In this document: in pieces, positions 9,901 through 15,982 of the stretch
How the letters are laid out: every line of letters starts with the position of its first letter
Position numbering within the stretch: position 1 is the first letter of the stretch
Assembly (NCBI GenBank): GCA_009780755.1
Contig: WQZL01000011.1
Span: forward strand, 1-24,046
Origin: Promicromonosporaceae bacterium
GTDB lineage: Bacteria > Actinomycetota > Actinomycetes > Actinomycetales > Cellulomonadaceae
Direction: 5' to 3'
Length of the DNA stretch: 24,046 bases
Notes under the pieces: model-generated
Database searches by the model: none
Told to the model about the DNA's origin: nothing
Seen by the model: the letters and a program-made list of their open reading frames with translations, nothing else
Position numbers and translations under genes: made by a program

Positions 9901-10621
9901 GTGGCAGGCCAGGAGCGCTGTAAATCACGGTCATGGCCCACCCCGCGTAGCGATCCTGACCGGTGCCGCTAGGCACGTTCGCCACCCAGTAGTCGCCATT
10001 TCCGGTTGCCTGCACTATTGAGGTGACATCCGCGAACCGCTGGTAGGCGTTGTAACTGCCTGAGTTGGGGCCGAACTGATCGTGGGCGGCGGTAGAGGCC
10101 GCGACGGTACGGTAGGCGACATCACCGGGGGTCAGGAAGGAAACCTGGTTGTAGTTGTTGCCCGGATTGCTGCTCGTTCCGGCGGCTGCCCCATTGGTGC
10201 CGGCGTTGAGTCGCGCCCCCCAGTACAGGCCCGCCCAAAGCACGGTGGCTCCAGGCGGCAGAGCGAGCTGCGAGGCCGAGGAGTTAAAAGTGCTTGCTCC
10301 GATGCCCGTCGTGCCATCGGCATCCAGGTGCACCATGTTGTAGGCGTTGTTGTTGGTGGTACCGCCATTTTGAGCTGCGGTGCAGGCAGCTGATTCGGGG
10401 CAGGTCAGCAGGTTGTTTCCGATGGAGATGATGGCCCCGTTGGCATTGAACTCCACCCGTTTCGCGAACGGGACCGTGGGCGCGGCCACAGCCGGCAGCG
10501 CCAGGATCGATGAGACGCCAAGAGCGGCTACTCCAAAGACTGCCGCGACCCGACGCAACCTGCCTCGATGCCTGCTTACTGGCGCGCGTTGGCCGACGAT
10601 CTGTCGTGAACCCAAATACAT
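3950..10621 (-). CDS. Giant DUF11-repeat surface protein with sortase-like tail
   Basis: This gene encodes 2223 residues. ATG 10621 follows GGGAGG at about 6 nt. Residues 1-47 form a signal peptide (Arg-rich start, hydrophobic core, AVAA before APTVPF). Residues 48-380 form one domain with motifs such as LPPGATVLWAGLYWG and LPLRNLTVFDGFE, a type often seen before DUF11 repeats in actinobacterial surface proteins. About twelve DUF11-like modules start near 385, 549, 675, 809, 941, 1084, 1228, 1366, 1561, 1702, 1846 and 1983; the typical core is VTNAGP, then DTLPPG, then Cys. A Pro/Thr stalk (2124-2154) is followed by LPRMG (2166-2170), a hydrophobic segment of about 23 residues and an RRRDR-rich tail. 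This is a wall-anchor layout, but Met replaces Thr of LPxTG. The tail after RRR is unusually long (about 30 basic residues). Role inferred: wall- or membrane-anchored adhesin or stalk protein. Substrate unknown. Confidence 0.93.
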   Translation of the reverse strand: MYLGSRQIVGQRAPVSRHRGRLRRVAAVFGVAALGVSSILALPAVAAPTVPFAKRVEFNANGAIISIGNNLLTCPESAACTAAQNGGTTNNNAYNMVHLDADGTTGIGASTFNSSASQLALPPGATVLWAGLYWGARLNAGTNGAAAGTSSNPGNNYNQVSFLTPGDVAYRTVAASTAAHDQFGPNSGSYNAYQRFADVTSIVQATGNGDYWVANVPSGTGQDRYAGWAMTVIYSAPGLPLRNLTVFDGFELVQQGKPVTVTVDGFLAPRAGAVDAQLTMIAYEGDLGASGDVALLNNTQLGTALSPGSNFFNSSNDLGGVSVTTRTPAHQNMLGFDIKNLSVSGAIPNSATSATFSFSSTGDTYYPGMLGLAINLYAPDFSQSLKAVRNLDGNVPARPGDTLEYTLTFANTGQDPAVAVVATDVLPPGTTFVDGSLRLIDPVTGATIRALTSTAGDDEGEYDPITRTVSVRLGAGATATNGGRLNCSGAGCSGSDPARAAFAFQVKINDDASATTLPNQANLAYTTQTIGTSASYATNLVVVDVIGVADVAITKILTPSPTAWIGAPLTATLKVTNAGPNIATDVVVTDTLPPGWVLGTQATSQGSCAVQGSTVTCRLGSLAVGANATVTLVGATDPSSTLASLANVATVQTSAFDPALANNTSGDTIALAPRADLGVTKTVSPANAVPGEAVTWMVQVTNYGPSEAANVRLTDSLDEAAQAQLTSAMLSGAAGSCLNPTFRAVTCVVPNLAVNETATLTLTGFLAPNLAAGDAVTNTATVSSATLEPVPDMHPNSATATVTVLAPSADVAVSKAAPDTAVAGQQIVWTVTAANLGPSDATGVVITDTLPAGLVTGSINASASRGGACTIVGLTVTCPVGDLPAGINGGAGASATVVITATIDEATTGTLPNTASVSSASHDPISENDQAISTTAVTTEFDVMVSKTANRSSLPGAIGDRVDYTITVSNNGPSAAWGVTVTDLIPLVLDVSTVTPPSGASCDSSQAAIPQPTPNEAFGLIVCTIPGPIAPGSHNAQIITIETTTNEVLADGPDVVQRVVIDADGDTNAANNVASWTLTGTPVADLALTKDAPETVTAGDTGIYTFAITNNPLVEVQAANAPVLSDILPAGVIFDGARVVSTSDGSVQNIVCAPPLEPTGGEVICQLTGNVASGTTVQVEFDVTFAADLAAGTILTNAATITEGGGSIIDPAPNNNTAQATSIVTTLADVQVTALTLDPVNPAWIGPGTQRHVYVGLTNAGPSTAQNVSFTLERTVDATVIGAITATSSLTGQRVLDCSTAVREVTCAIGAIAPGEKVDVNYVIAVSALAAPGSCPDIVTAFTTTPETSLANNVATEDIVVGAVLSNLAVTKTALTGDTNPADGDPAFVAGGTFAFQIEVTVPAAPADQAGSGYAPAQDVLLTDVLPPGFIPQGYTTSVFSEGYTGQLGGTNPSSICTATPTGIAEQWSVECNLGAVPAGVAGVRGAPVLVTIFGALTAEAQGLQTDLGGTPTGGEAVQNVAEAQTVTPLADAATGLTRTPELGSAWQATGVTTFDIIERADLQLIKTADVTQVIAGGPAGYTLTVLNAGPSDAAHVIVYESLPHGFTLDPHASQCVAPAQVELDALPAQAGEIPCWIGELAAGASTSIHIVATTDPAMTGVSPLTKMTLPNLNRARVAAQTIDPDLTNNTDVVNVYVGRETDLSVAGSTNTYSPVAGQEVTFFGLTANNGPSTAVNTTGVTRFPPGFVPVSFDVPYNNCSWDPPAPTNPHAQTWRNVSYTLTCKPQVVGQEWEAGGVVTNSVVMFVPRDTPAGPYAGTSLVTNDTPELDETNNVTSIEMVVQHVSDTRVNKELITPLLAGGPATWRVTVTNDGPSVAQNVMLSDAVPPGMTYRAASIEGGPNCPSPLVNQYPGGDTDVMVRCPMGTLGVGESATALITFDIDPGQAGKTLCNEALVGSGSLDPDATNNRFEVCTVAQRPPATDVSLAVTPATQTVLHGQKAEFTVTVTNEGPESTHGIALRLEIPEAYLSYSGTASEWPGMDATPPTSRPPDGVIGSLTFDVGELLAGERVVYQVTGTATGVPGDQHLITGVVTHNVPDSNSSNDTIRTQILIGSPETDTDDPTPSPTPTPVPTPTPTPIPTPSPTPVPTNPPQQPQSLEQGPLLPRMGFALLGFELVALFSMTAGAGLLFLRRRDRQEKPLSRVSASRYRPRFRLTRSRHR
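4160..4252 (-). repeat. Pro/Thr stalk tract; G-rich on the plus strand
   Basis: Codons 2124-2154 of the 2223-residue protein encode an alternating Pro-Thr/Ser/Val/Ile tract of about 31 residues. Such tracts commonly span the peptidoglycan between exposed domains and the anchor. On the plus strand the same DNA has many runs of three to five G separated by short spacers, giving quadruplex-forming potential on the template strand of the gene. Its low complexity makes it prone to length change. Confidence 0.85.
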
Positions 10622-10721
10622 GACGCACCTCCCGGTAGTAGGCGCGAGATTATGCGGTTACGAACGTTGGCGTTGGTTTGTCGCTATTTGAACGGTCGCC
10701 CTTCGGGGGAGTCCGCGTTGC

Positions 10722-12008
10722 TCAGCTCAGGAGATTGTGGATGGGGATGATCTCGTTACGGGCGGGGCCGACGCCAATGGCGGAGATGCGGCAACCGGAG
10801 ATGTCTTCGAGGAATTGCATGTAACTACGGGCGTTTGCGGGCAGATCGGCCAGGGTGCGCGCGGCGGAGATGTCCTCTTCCCAGCCTGGCAGTTCGTCGT
10901 AGATGGGCACCGCGTGATGGAAGTCCGACTGGTTATCAGGCATCTCGTCGAAGCGTTGACCGTCTACGTTGTAGGCCACGCACACGGGAATCTTCTCCAG
11001 GCCGGTGAGTACATCTAGCTTGGTGACCACCAGGTCGGTAAGGCCGTTGATGCGCGAGGCATAGCGGGCGATTACCGCGTCATACCAGCCGCAGCGCCGC
11101 GCCCGGCCAGTGGTGACGCCTACCTCGCCGCCCTTGGTTTGCAGGTATACGCCGGTCTCATCGAACAGTTCGGTGGGGAACGGCCCCTCGCCGACGCGAG
11201 TGGTGTACGCCTTGATGACACCGATCACCGAGTCGATGCGAGTGGGGCCGATGCCCGAGCCAATAACCGCGCCGCCCGCCGTAGCCGAAGACGAGGTAAC
11301 GAACGGGTACGTGCCGTGGTCGATGTCGAGCATCGTGGCCTGACCCGCCTCAAAGAGCAGGGTTTTGCCCTCATCGAGCGCGTTGTTCAACACGAGCGGA
11401 GTGTTCGCCACCATCGGGCGCAGGCGGTCGGCATAGGCCAACAGTTCCTCAAGTACCGCATCCACCTCGACGGCGCGGCGGTTGTACACCTTGACCAGCA
11501 GGTGATTCTTCTGATCGAGCGAGCCTTCGATCTTGGCGCGGAGAATTTTCGGATCAAACAGGTCGGCGATACGGATGCCAACGCGGTTGATCTTGTCGGC
11601 GTACGACGGCCCGATACCGCGACCGGTGGTGCCGATACGGCGCTGGCCGAGGAAGCGTTCGGTCACCTTATCGAGGGTGCGGTGGAACGAGGCGATCACA
11701 TGCGCCTGGGAAGAAACCAGCAGCTTAGACACATCGACGCCCCGTGAGGAGAGCATTTCCAACTCCTGGAACAGCACCTCAATGTCCACCACCACGCCAT
11801 TGCCGATCACGGGAATGACTCCGGGCGACAAAATGCCCGACGGCAGCAGGTGCAGCGCATACTTCTCATCGCCGATCACCACCGTGTGCCCGGCGTTGTT
11901 ACCGCCGTTGAACTTCACCACGTAGTCAACGCGAGAGCCGAGGAGGTCGGTGGCCTTCCCCTTCCCCTCATCTCCCCATTGGGCGCCGACAAGCACGACT
12001 GCTGGCAT
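10722..12008 (-). CDS. purA: Adenylosuccinate synthetase
   Basis: The product joins IMP and aspartate using GTP to give adenylosuccinate, the first committed step from IMP to AMP; it is cytosolic. At 428 residues it has the normal family length. Visible family motifs include the N-terminal VLVGAQWGDEGKGK phosphate-binding loop (residues 5-18), the NGGNNAGHTV segment that follows, GTTGRGIGPSYADK in the first half, and a C-terminal region ending at HNLLS. The start is ATG 12008 with GGGAGAT a few bases upstream. The gene lies upstream of and parallel to the surface-protein gene (100 bp apart, no convincing terminator between them) and divergent from the NfeD-like gene. The link with the surface proteins is probably positional, not functional. 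Confidence 0.98.
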   Translation of the reverse strand: MPAVVLVGAQWGDEGKGKATDLLGSRVDYVVKFNGGNNAGHTVVIGDEKYALHLLPSGILSPGVIPVIGNGVVVDIEVLFQELEMLSSRGVDVSKLLVSSQAHVIASFHRTLDKVTERFLGQRRIGTTGRGIGPSYADKINRVGIRIADLFDPKILRAKIEGSLDQKNHLLVKVYNRRAVEVDAVLEELLAYADRLRPMVANTPLVLNNALDEGKTLLFEAGQATMLDIDHGTYPFVTSSSATAGGAVIGSGIGPTRIDSVIGVIKAYTTRVGEGPFPTELFDETGVYLQTKGGEVGVTTGRARRCGWYDAVIARYASRINGLTDLVVTKLDVLTGLEKIPVCVAYNVDGQRFDEMPDNQSDFHHAVPIYDELPGWEEDISAARTLADLPANARSYMQFLEDISGCRISAIGVGPARNEIIPIHNLLS

Positions 12009-12392
12009 TTCTATCTCCCTTGCCCGGCTGCTGCCCCGCCGATCGGAGCGACTCCAGCCTCATGTAGCCCACGAAGAGGCCATTCTCTTGGCTCCGGGCC
12101 GTCGTTCAGTCTACCGCCTACCCACCCGCGCACCTCTCTATGGTTGAGTTGGCTTGTTTCTGTCACCGTCAAGGTCGCCTGCCATTGGCGGCTCGGCCTC
12201 ATCGCCGCCCCCTCAAACCCGTTGAATATGACCAGGTTATGCAGCAAAAATGACGCAACATGACGCGCGTTCATACTCTCTTGCCCCGCTAGCGCATCTA
12301 AGGGTGGCCGTATACTTCCTAGAGTCACCCTCGCTGTTCCCGACGGGTCGAGCATCCTGCCGACCGGCCTCAAAGTGGAGAAGGATGCCTAA
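12009..12392. other. Divergent intergenic region, purA / NfeD-like gene
   Basis: This 384-bp stretch has no convincing gene on either strand. It must hold the promoters of purA (leftward) and of the NfeD-like/flotillin pair (rightward). For the rightward pair, TATACT at 12311-12316 is a good -10 hexamer, though I see no good -35. A short direct repeat ATGACGC occurs near 12250 and 12260. I found no riboswitch-like structure by eye, including no purine-type fold. Confidence 0.5.
12311..12316 (+). promoter_or_regulatory. Candidate -10 box for the NfeD-like/flotillin unit
   Basis: TATACT matches five of six positions of the TATAAT consensus and lies 76 bp before the ATG at 12393, which would leave a leader of roughly 65-70 nt. 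The region 17-18 bp upstream (GCTAGC/CGCTAG) is a poor -35, so activator dependence or an alternative sigma factor is possible. This is weak evidence from motif match alone. Confidence 0.3.
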
Positions 12393-12878
12393 ATGACCAC
12401 CCTGTTCATCGCAGTCGGCGGCGTTGGCCTGACGCTATTGCTGCTATCGACACTGCTGGGCGGGGTAACCGACTGTGTTGACTCGGCGTTCGGTGCGATC
12501 AACTGCGGGGTGTCGTCCGCGGCGATTGGAGTGGCGTTAACCGTATTCGGCGCGGCTGGCTTCCTGGCCTTTGATCTCACCGACCGCTCGTGGCTGGCTC
12601 TGCTCATCGCCGTTGTCTGCGCTTTTTTACTCGCGGCGGCAGCGCAGTGGACCATCTCCTGGGTTGCAGACACCGACCTGGGGCGAGTCAACCAAAACCT
12701 GGTTGGGTCAATAGGTACCGTCACTACGGCCATCGGTGAGACCGTCGGTGAGGTGCGGCTCGACGACATAAACGAGGTAGAAACCCGCTTGGCCCATTCA
12801 AGCACCCCGCTACCGGTTGGCACGCGCGTTGTGGTGAGGGAACACAACGAGAACCGCATCACCGTCATTCCCCTGTAA
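12393..12878 (+). CDS. NfeD-like membrane protein, partner of flotillin
   Basis: This is a 161-residue membrane protein. Three hydrophobic segments are visible (about 2-24, 42-62 and 66-90), followed by a soluble C-terminal part (about 100-161) with the Gly- and Val-rich beta pattern of the NfeD OB-fold (GSIGTVTTAIGETVGEVRL, then GTRVVVREH and ITVIPL at the end). The start is ATG 12393 with GGAGAAGG about 8 nt upstream. The flotillin-like gene follows after 22 bp. NfeD-type proteins are typically encoded next to SPFH/flotillin genes and act with them in membrane microdomains. The family call rests on topology, fold pattern and this neighbour; overall sequence conservation is low. The protein has no serine-protease domain, so it belongs to the short class. 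Confidence 0.75.
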   Translation: MTTLFIAVGGVGLTLLLLSTLLGGVTDCVDSAFGAINCGVSSAAIGVALTVFGAAGFLAFDLTDRSWLALLIAVVCAFLLAAAAQWTISWVADTDLGRVNQNLVGSIGTVTTAIGETVGEVRLDDINEVETRLAHSSTPLPVGTRVVVREHNENRITVIPL

Positions 12879-12900
12879 ATTCAACGAAAGGCATCCAAAC

Positions 12901-14337
12901 ATGGCAGCCGCAGTAATTTCCCTGTCCGTAGTTGTTATCGCTCTCGGTTGGTTCATCGCCAGCCGGGTGCGTACCGTAGCCCCGAACCAGGCGTTGGTTG
13001 TTGTCGGGCGCGGCGCCGGTCGAAAGGCCAGCGACATGACCGAGGGACAGAAGGTCATCGTCGGTGGCCGCACCTTCGTGTGGCCCATCTTGCAGAAGGC
13101 TTACCCCCTCTCCCTGGAGCAGCGCCAGGTCAACTTGTCCATTGAGGCCGTCGATGAAAACTTCGTCCCGGTTGCGCTGCGCGCCTCGGTGCTGTTTAAG
13201 GTGCGTGGCGATGAGGCCAGCGTGCGCCGTGCCTCCCAGCGCTTCTTGTCCCAGCAGGCCGGGCTGGAGGGGCCACTTTCTCAGGCATTTGAGGGTGCCT
13301 TGCGGCCCATCATTGGCTCGATGACGGTTAAGGGTCTGATTTCCGACCGTCAGACTTTGCATGACAAGGTGACCGGCGCGGTCAAGGATGACCTGGCCGA
13401 GCAGGGTTTCCAGATTGATCTCATCAAGATTTCTGAGATCACCACCCCAGGCACCACCTACCTGCAAGACCTTGGTCGCGCGGAGGCCGCCCAGGCCGCC
13501 CAGAATGCGGCGGTAGCCGAGGCCAGGGCACGCCTGATCGCCGAGACGGAGCAGATCAACACCACCGAAGCCATCGCCGAGCGTGAGCGCGACCTGGCGC
13601 TCAAGCAGGCGGCAATTCAGGTGGAGACCGATGCTGCGAACGCGAAGGCTGCCGCCGCCGGGCGTCTGGCCGCCGCCGATCAGGACCGGCAAATCGCTAT
13701 TGAGGAACAAAAGGCGCTGCTGGAGAAGGCCAAGGCGACGGACGCGCAGTTGGACGTCGATGTGCGTCGCCCGGCCGAGGCGCGTAAATACGCGGCAGTG
13801 CAGCAGGCAGAAGCGGATCGTGACGCCGCGAACGCCGCCGCCGAGGCCGACGCCTTCCGTCGAACCAAGGTAGCCGAGGCGAACCAGAAGGCCGCCGAGG
13901 CAGATGCGCAGGCCAAGCGGGCCGAGGGTGAGGCGCTCGCGGCGGTTCGCCGCGCCGCCGGTGAGGCGGAGGCGTTCGCCATCGAAGCAGAAGGTCTGGC
14001 CACGGCTCGGGCCTTGGAAGAGCAGGCCAAGGCGCTTTCTGAGCATGGTCAGGCCGTGCTTCTTCAACAGCTAATCGCTGCCTTGCCGGAGGTGGTCGAG
14101 GCCGCCGCCAAGCCGATTGGCGACATCGACAACCTCACGGTGGTCTCCACCGATGGGGCCAGCGCGTTGACGCGCACGGTGGGTCGCACCGTGGCCGAGG
14201 GCACGGGCCTGTTGGGCGCGCTTGCGCCAGGTTTGGACCTGTCTGCCATGCTGGCTTCCATCCTGCCGGATGCTGGCGCGGCAACGTCAGCGGTAGACAA
14301 GCCCTCGCCTGCGGAGCAGGCGCTGGCCGACCTGTAG
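12901..14337 (+). CDS. floT: Flotillin-like SPFH-domain protein
   Basis: This is a 478-residue member of the flotillin/YqiK group. Residues 2-22 form one membrane helix. The SPFH (band 7) domain runs to about residue 195 (VAPNQALVVVGRGAG near the start, then EGQKVIVGGRTFVWPI). An Ala/Glu/Lys-rich coiled coil extends to about 385 with repeated EAxA-type heptads, as in flotillins. The C-terminal part contains LLQQLIAALPEVVEAAAKPI and ends in a flexible Ala/Pro tail. The ATG follows GAAAGG at about 9 nt. It forms an operon with the NfeD-like gene. Flotillins oligomerise on the inner face of the membrane and organise protein assemblies; the specific clients here are unknown. The symbol is by family resemblance, not proven orthology. 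Confidence 0.9.
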   Translation: MAAAVISLSVVVIALGWFIASRVRTVAPNQALVVVGRGAGRKASDMTEGQKVIVGGRTFVWPILQKAYPLSLEQRQVNLSIEAVDENFVPVALRASVLFKVRGDEASVRRASQRFLSQQAGLEGPLSQAFEGALRPIIGSMTVKGLISDRQTLHDKVTGAVKDDLAEQGFQIDLIKISEITTPGTTYLQDLGRAEAAQAAQNAAVAEARARLIAETEQINTTEAIAERERDLALKQAAIQVETDAANAKAAAAGRLAAADQDRQIAIEEQKALLEKAKATDAQLDVDVRRPAEARKYAAVQQAEADRDAANAAAEADAFRRTKVAEANQKAAEADAQAKRAEGEALAAVRRAAGEAEAFAIEAEGLATARALEEQAKALSEHGQAVLLQQLIAALPEVVEAAAKPIGDIDNLTVVSTDGASALTRTVGRTVAEGTGLLGALAPGLDLSAMLASILPDAGAATSAVDKPSPAEQALADL

Positions 14338-14345
14338 CTGTTCCT

Positions 14346-14388
14346 GGCGCCCGTCCTTCGCTAAGTTTTTTCGCAAAGGGCGGGCGCC
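14346..14388 (+). terminator. Strong inverted repeat just after the flotillin gene
   Basis: GGCGCCCGTCCTT (14346-14358) pairs with AAGGGCGGGCGCC (14376-14388), a 13-bp stem with one G-T wobble, starting 9 bp after the flotillin stop. The loop contains a run of six T (14366-14371), but no T tract follows the stem. Stems without a U tract are common gene ends in actinobacteria, so termination is likely but not certain. Confidence 0.65.
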
Positions 14389-14538
14389 GACCATGTTGGC
14401 GACTGGCCGACCCGATTGCATTTTTGTGACGCAAGCTTCTTTGGCAGGAGACTCTTTAGCGGAAGGTGCCTCAGACTCGCGCCTCTGGTTGAGCGCGAGA
14501 GTTTGCCGCAGCTATGCCAGGGACGGTAGTGTGAGCTT

Positions 14539-14592
14539 GCTCAGGAGTTCCGCCTGGCGACCCGCCGAAGACCGGGCGTCGAGCTCCTGAGC
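14539..14592. other. Palindrome just upstream of the tRNA gene
   Basis: GCTCAGGAG (14539-14547) and CTCCTGAGC (14584-14592) form a perfect 9-bp inverted repeat with a GC-rich, partly pairing interior, ending two bases before the tRNA. A smaller hairpin, CTCGCGC/GCGCGAG, lies at 14476-14499. TGAGCTTGC is also repeated directly at 14532-14540 and 14588-14596. The stretch 14389-14594 has no gene. These structures may be a tRNA leader, a transcript end, or integrase arm or accessory sites. Confidence 0.5.
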
Positions 14593-14594
14593 TT

Positions 14595-14667
14595 GCCGCC
14601 CTAGCTCAGACGGTAGAGCGATTCACTCGTAATGAATAGGTCAGGGGTTCGATTCCCCTGGGCGGCT
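14595..14667 (+). tRNA. tRNA-Thr, anticodon CGT
   Basis: A full cloverleaf can be drawn: acceptor GCCGCCC/GGGCGGC, D stem GCTC/GAGC, anticodon stem ATTCA/TGAAT around the loop CTCGTAA (anticodon CGT, reading ACG), T stem AGGGG/CCCCT with loop TTCGATT, and discriminator T. No CCA is encoded. The integrase gene lies 83 bp beyond its 3' end, so this tRNA is the probable insertion target of the element to the right. Confidence 0.95.
14640..14667 (+). other. Predicted attachment site (attL-side), tRNA 3' half
   Basis: Tyrosine integrases of actinobacterial elements usually recombine within the T arm and acceptor 3' strand of a tRNA gene, leaving the gene intact. The adjacent integrase, with its stop codon facing the tRNA 3' end, fits this. 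The core limits are inferred. I found no second copy of this segment up to 24046, so the other junction must lie outside the window if the model is right. Confidence 0.45.
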
Positions 14668-14750
14668 CCCCGTAAATCCCCAGGTCAGAGTTGATTTTCT
14701 GGGTTTCCTCTCATTCGGGTACATCCTCCTTTCTGTCTTCTGGGCAACTG

Positions 14751-15794
14751 TCAGGCAACCGGGGCTGGTTGCCGGGCTGCGTTAAGGCGTTCTAGCGCGG
14801 CTAGGTCTGCGTCGTGGCCGAGCCAGTGAACGTAGCGACTCGTGGTGGTGAGGTCTGAGTGCCCAGCCATGCTTCTCACCTGGGTTAGGTCGAGCCCGTC
14901 GACGAGCCAACTGGTGATCGCGGTGTGCCGCAGGTCGTGGGTGGTTCTGCCATCGGCGGTGTTGGCCCAGTCGAGGCGACGATGGAAGGTCTTGACCCAG
15001 CGCACGGGCGCGATGTACTCCTCGCCCATCCTGGTTTCAAGCCAGGGCAGCACGTCTGCGGCGACGGGGACGCGGCGGCTCTTGCCGGACTTGGTGCCTT
15101 TGACTGGTGCGTTCTCGGGTTGGGGGCGCGAGACGATCAGCACCGGGTAGGGGAGTAGACGCACATCCGACGGCCTTAGTTCTCGCATCTCCGACCAGCG
15201 CAGGCCGGTCGCTGCCATGAAGGCGACCATGTTGGCGCATTCCTCGTCGAGTCCTCGCCAGGTTCTGAGGTGCTGATCGAGTTCTGCGCGCGAGTAGGGA
15301 CGCATCTCTTTCGATGCCCGCGCTACCTTGGGTACCTTAACGCCGATCACGGGGTTGGCGGCGATGTACTTGTTGTCGACGCACCAGCCGAAGAACGAGC
15401 GCAGCGTGGCCCGGAATCGGGTGATCGTCGCGCGGGCCTTGCCGTCCTTGGCCATCGCTCCGAGGTTCTCGGCAATCTGTCCGGTGGTGACCTGGCCGAC
15501 GCCCAACTTCCGGATCAGTGGTGAGAGCCAGACGAAGGAGTTCCGGTCGCCCTGTGCGGTCTTGTGGGCGACGGTGGTCTCACGATGCCTGATCCATTCG
15601 GGCACGAGTTCACCGACGGTGATCTGCCCGGAGCGTGGGTCGATGCCGCCAGCGATGGAGGCAAGGAACCTTCGCTCGGCGGCCTCGGCCTCCTTCTTGG
15701 TGTCGAAGGTGGTGCGTCCAAGACCCGGCAGATACGATCCGTGCTGCTTGATCTGGACGCGCCACTTTCCATTAGGCCGCTTGTTGACGCTCAT
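14751..15794 (-). CDS. int: Tyrosine recombinase / site-specific integrase
   Basis: This integrase has 347 residues from ATG 15794, chosen because GGGAG lies about 7 nt upstream; an upstream in-frame ATG at 15818 would overlap the excisionase gene further. Domains: an N-terminal beta-rich arm-binding region (1-50, KRPNGKWRVQIKQHG), a SAM-like core-binding helical domain (about 60-160) and a catalytic domain (about 165-347). The catalytic set is visible: Arg199 in ATGLRWSE, a basic TKSGKSRR stretch around 234-241, His286-Asp-Leu-Arg289-His290, His312 in MAGHSD and Tyr321 in SRYVHW. It would catalyse insertion into and, with the excisionase, excision from the neighbouring tRNA-Thr gene. The gene overlaps the xis-like gene by 23 bp, so coupled expression is expected. 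All active-site residues are present and the gene is intact. Confidence 0.95.
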   Translation of the reverse strand: MSVNKRPNGKWRVQIKQHGSYLPGLGRTTFDTKKEAEAAERRFLASIAGGIDPRSGQITVGELVPEWIRHRETTVAHKTAQGDRNSFVWLSPLIRKLGVGQVTTGQIAENLGAMAKDGKARATITRFRATLRSFFGWCVDNKYIAANPVIGVKVPKVARASKEMRPYSRAELDQHLRTWRGLDEECANMVAFMAATGLRWSEMRELRPSDVRLLPYPVLIVSRPQPENAPVKGTKSGKSRRVPVAADVLPWLETRMGEEYIAPVRWVKTFHRRLDWANTADGRTTHDLRHTAITSWLVDGLDLTQVRSMAGHSDLTTTSRYVHWLGHDADLAALERLNAARQPAPVA

Positions 15795-15981
15795 TGCTGA
15801 CTCCCGCAAGCCGCTCAACCTCTGCGCGCGGATAGCGGCGAGTGGAGGGCGTCACGTAGATCGGCTCGACCGGTGACTTGCCCGCGTGGGCCAGACGGCA
15901 GAGCGTCGAGGAGGTCACCCCGAGCACTTCGGCGAGTTCGCGCTCGGTGTAGAACAGCCTCTCGGCGGTGGCTGTCGTCAT
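15772..15981 (-). CDS. xis: Excisionase-like HTH protein
   Basis: This is a 69-residue protein. ATG 15981 is chosen because GGAAGGAG stands 6 nt upstream and the stop codon of the preceding gene is only 1 bp away. The longer frame from 16053 would lie inside that gene. The sequence LFYTERELAEVLGVTSSTLCRLAHAG is shown here only by its ends: YTERELAEVLGV begins a winged HTH of the MerR/excisionase class, and RRYPRAEVERLAG is the typical wing end. Such proteins bind beside the attachment site and steer the integrase towards excision. Its 3' end overlaps the integrase start, the usual xis-int arrangement. Confidence 0.85.
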   Translation of the reverse strand: MTTATAERLFYTERELAEVLGVTSSTLCRLAHAGKSPVEPIYVTPSTRRYPRAEVERLAGVSNERQQAA

Positions 15982-15982
15982 G

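Noticed and set aside
10691..10712. Possible terminator after purA (CCCTTCGGGG)
   Set aside because: The stem is only 3-4 bp and lacks a T tract, so it does not support termination between purA and the surface-protein gene.
12385..12396. Three-codon frame ATG CCT AAA TGA overlapping the NfeD-like start
   Set aside because: The ribosome-binding site abuts its ATG with no spacing and suits the ATG at 12393 instead, so a coupled leader is unlikely.
12865..14067. Minus-strand frame of 400 codons
   Set aside because: It is antisense to the flotillin-like gene, which has clear SPFH and coiled-coil features. The Leu/Gly/Arg-rich product is a shadow.
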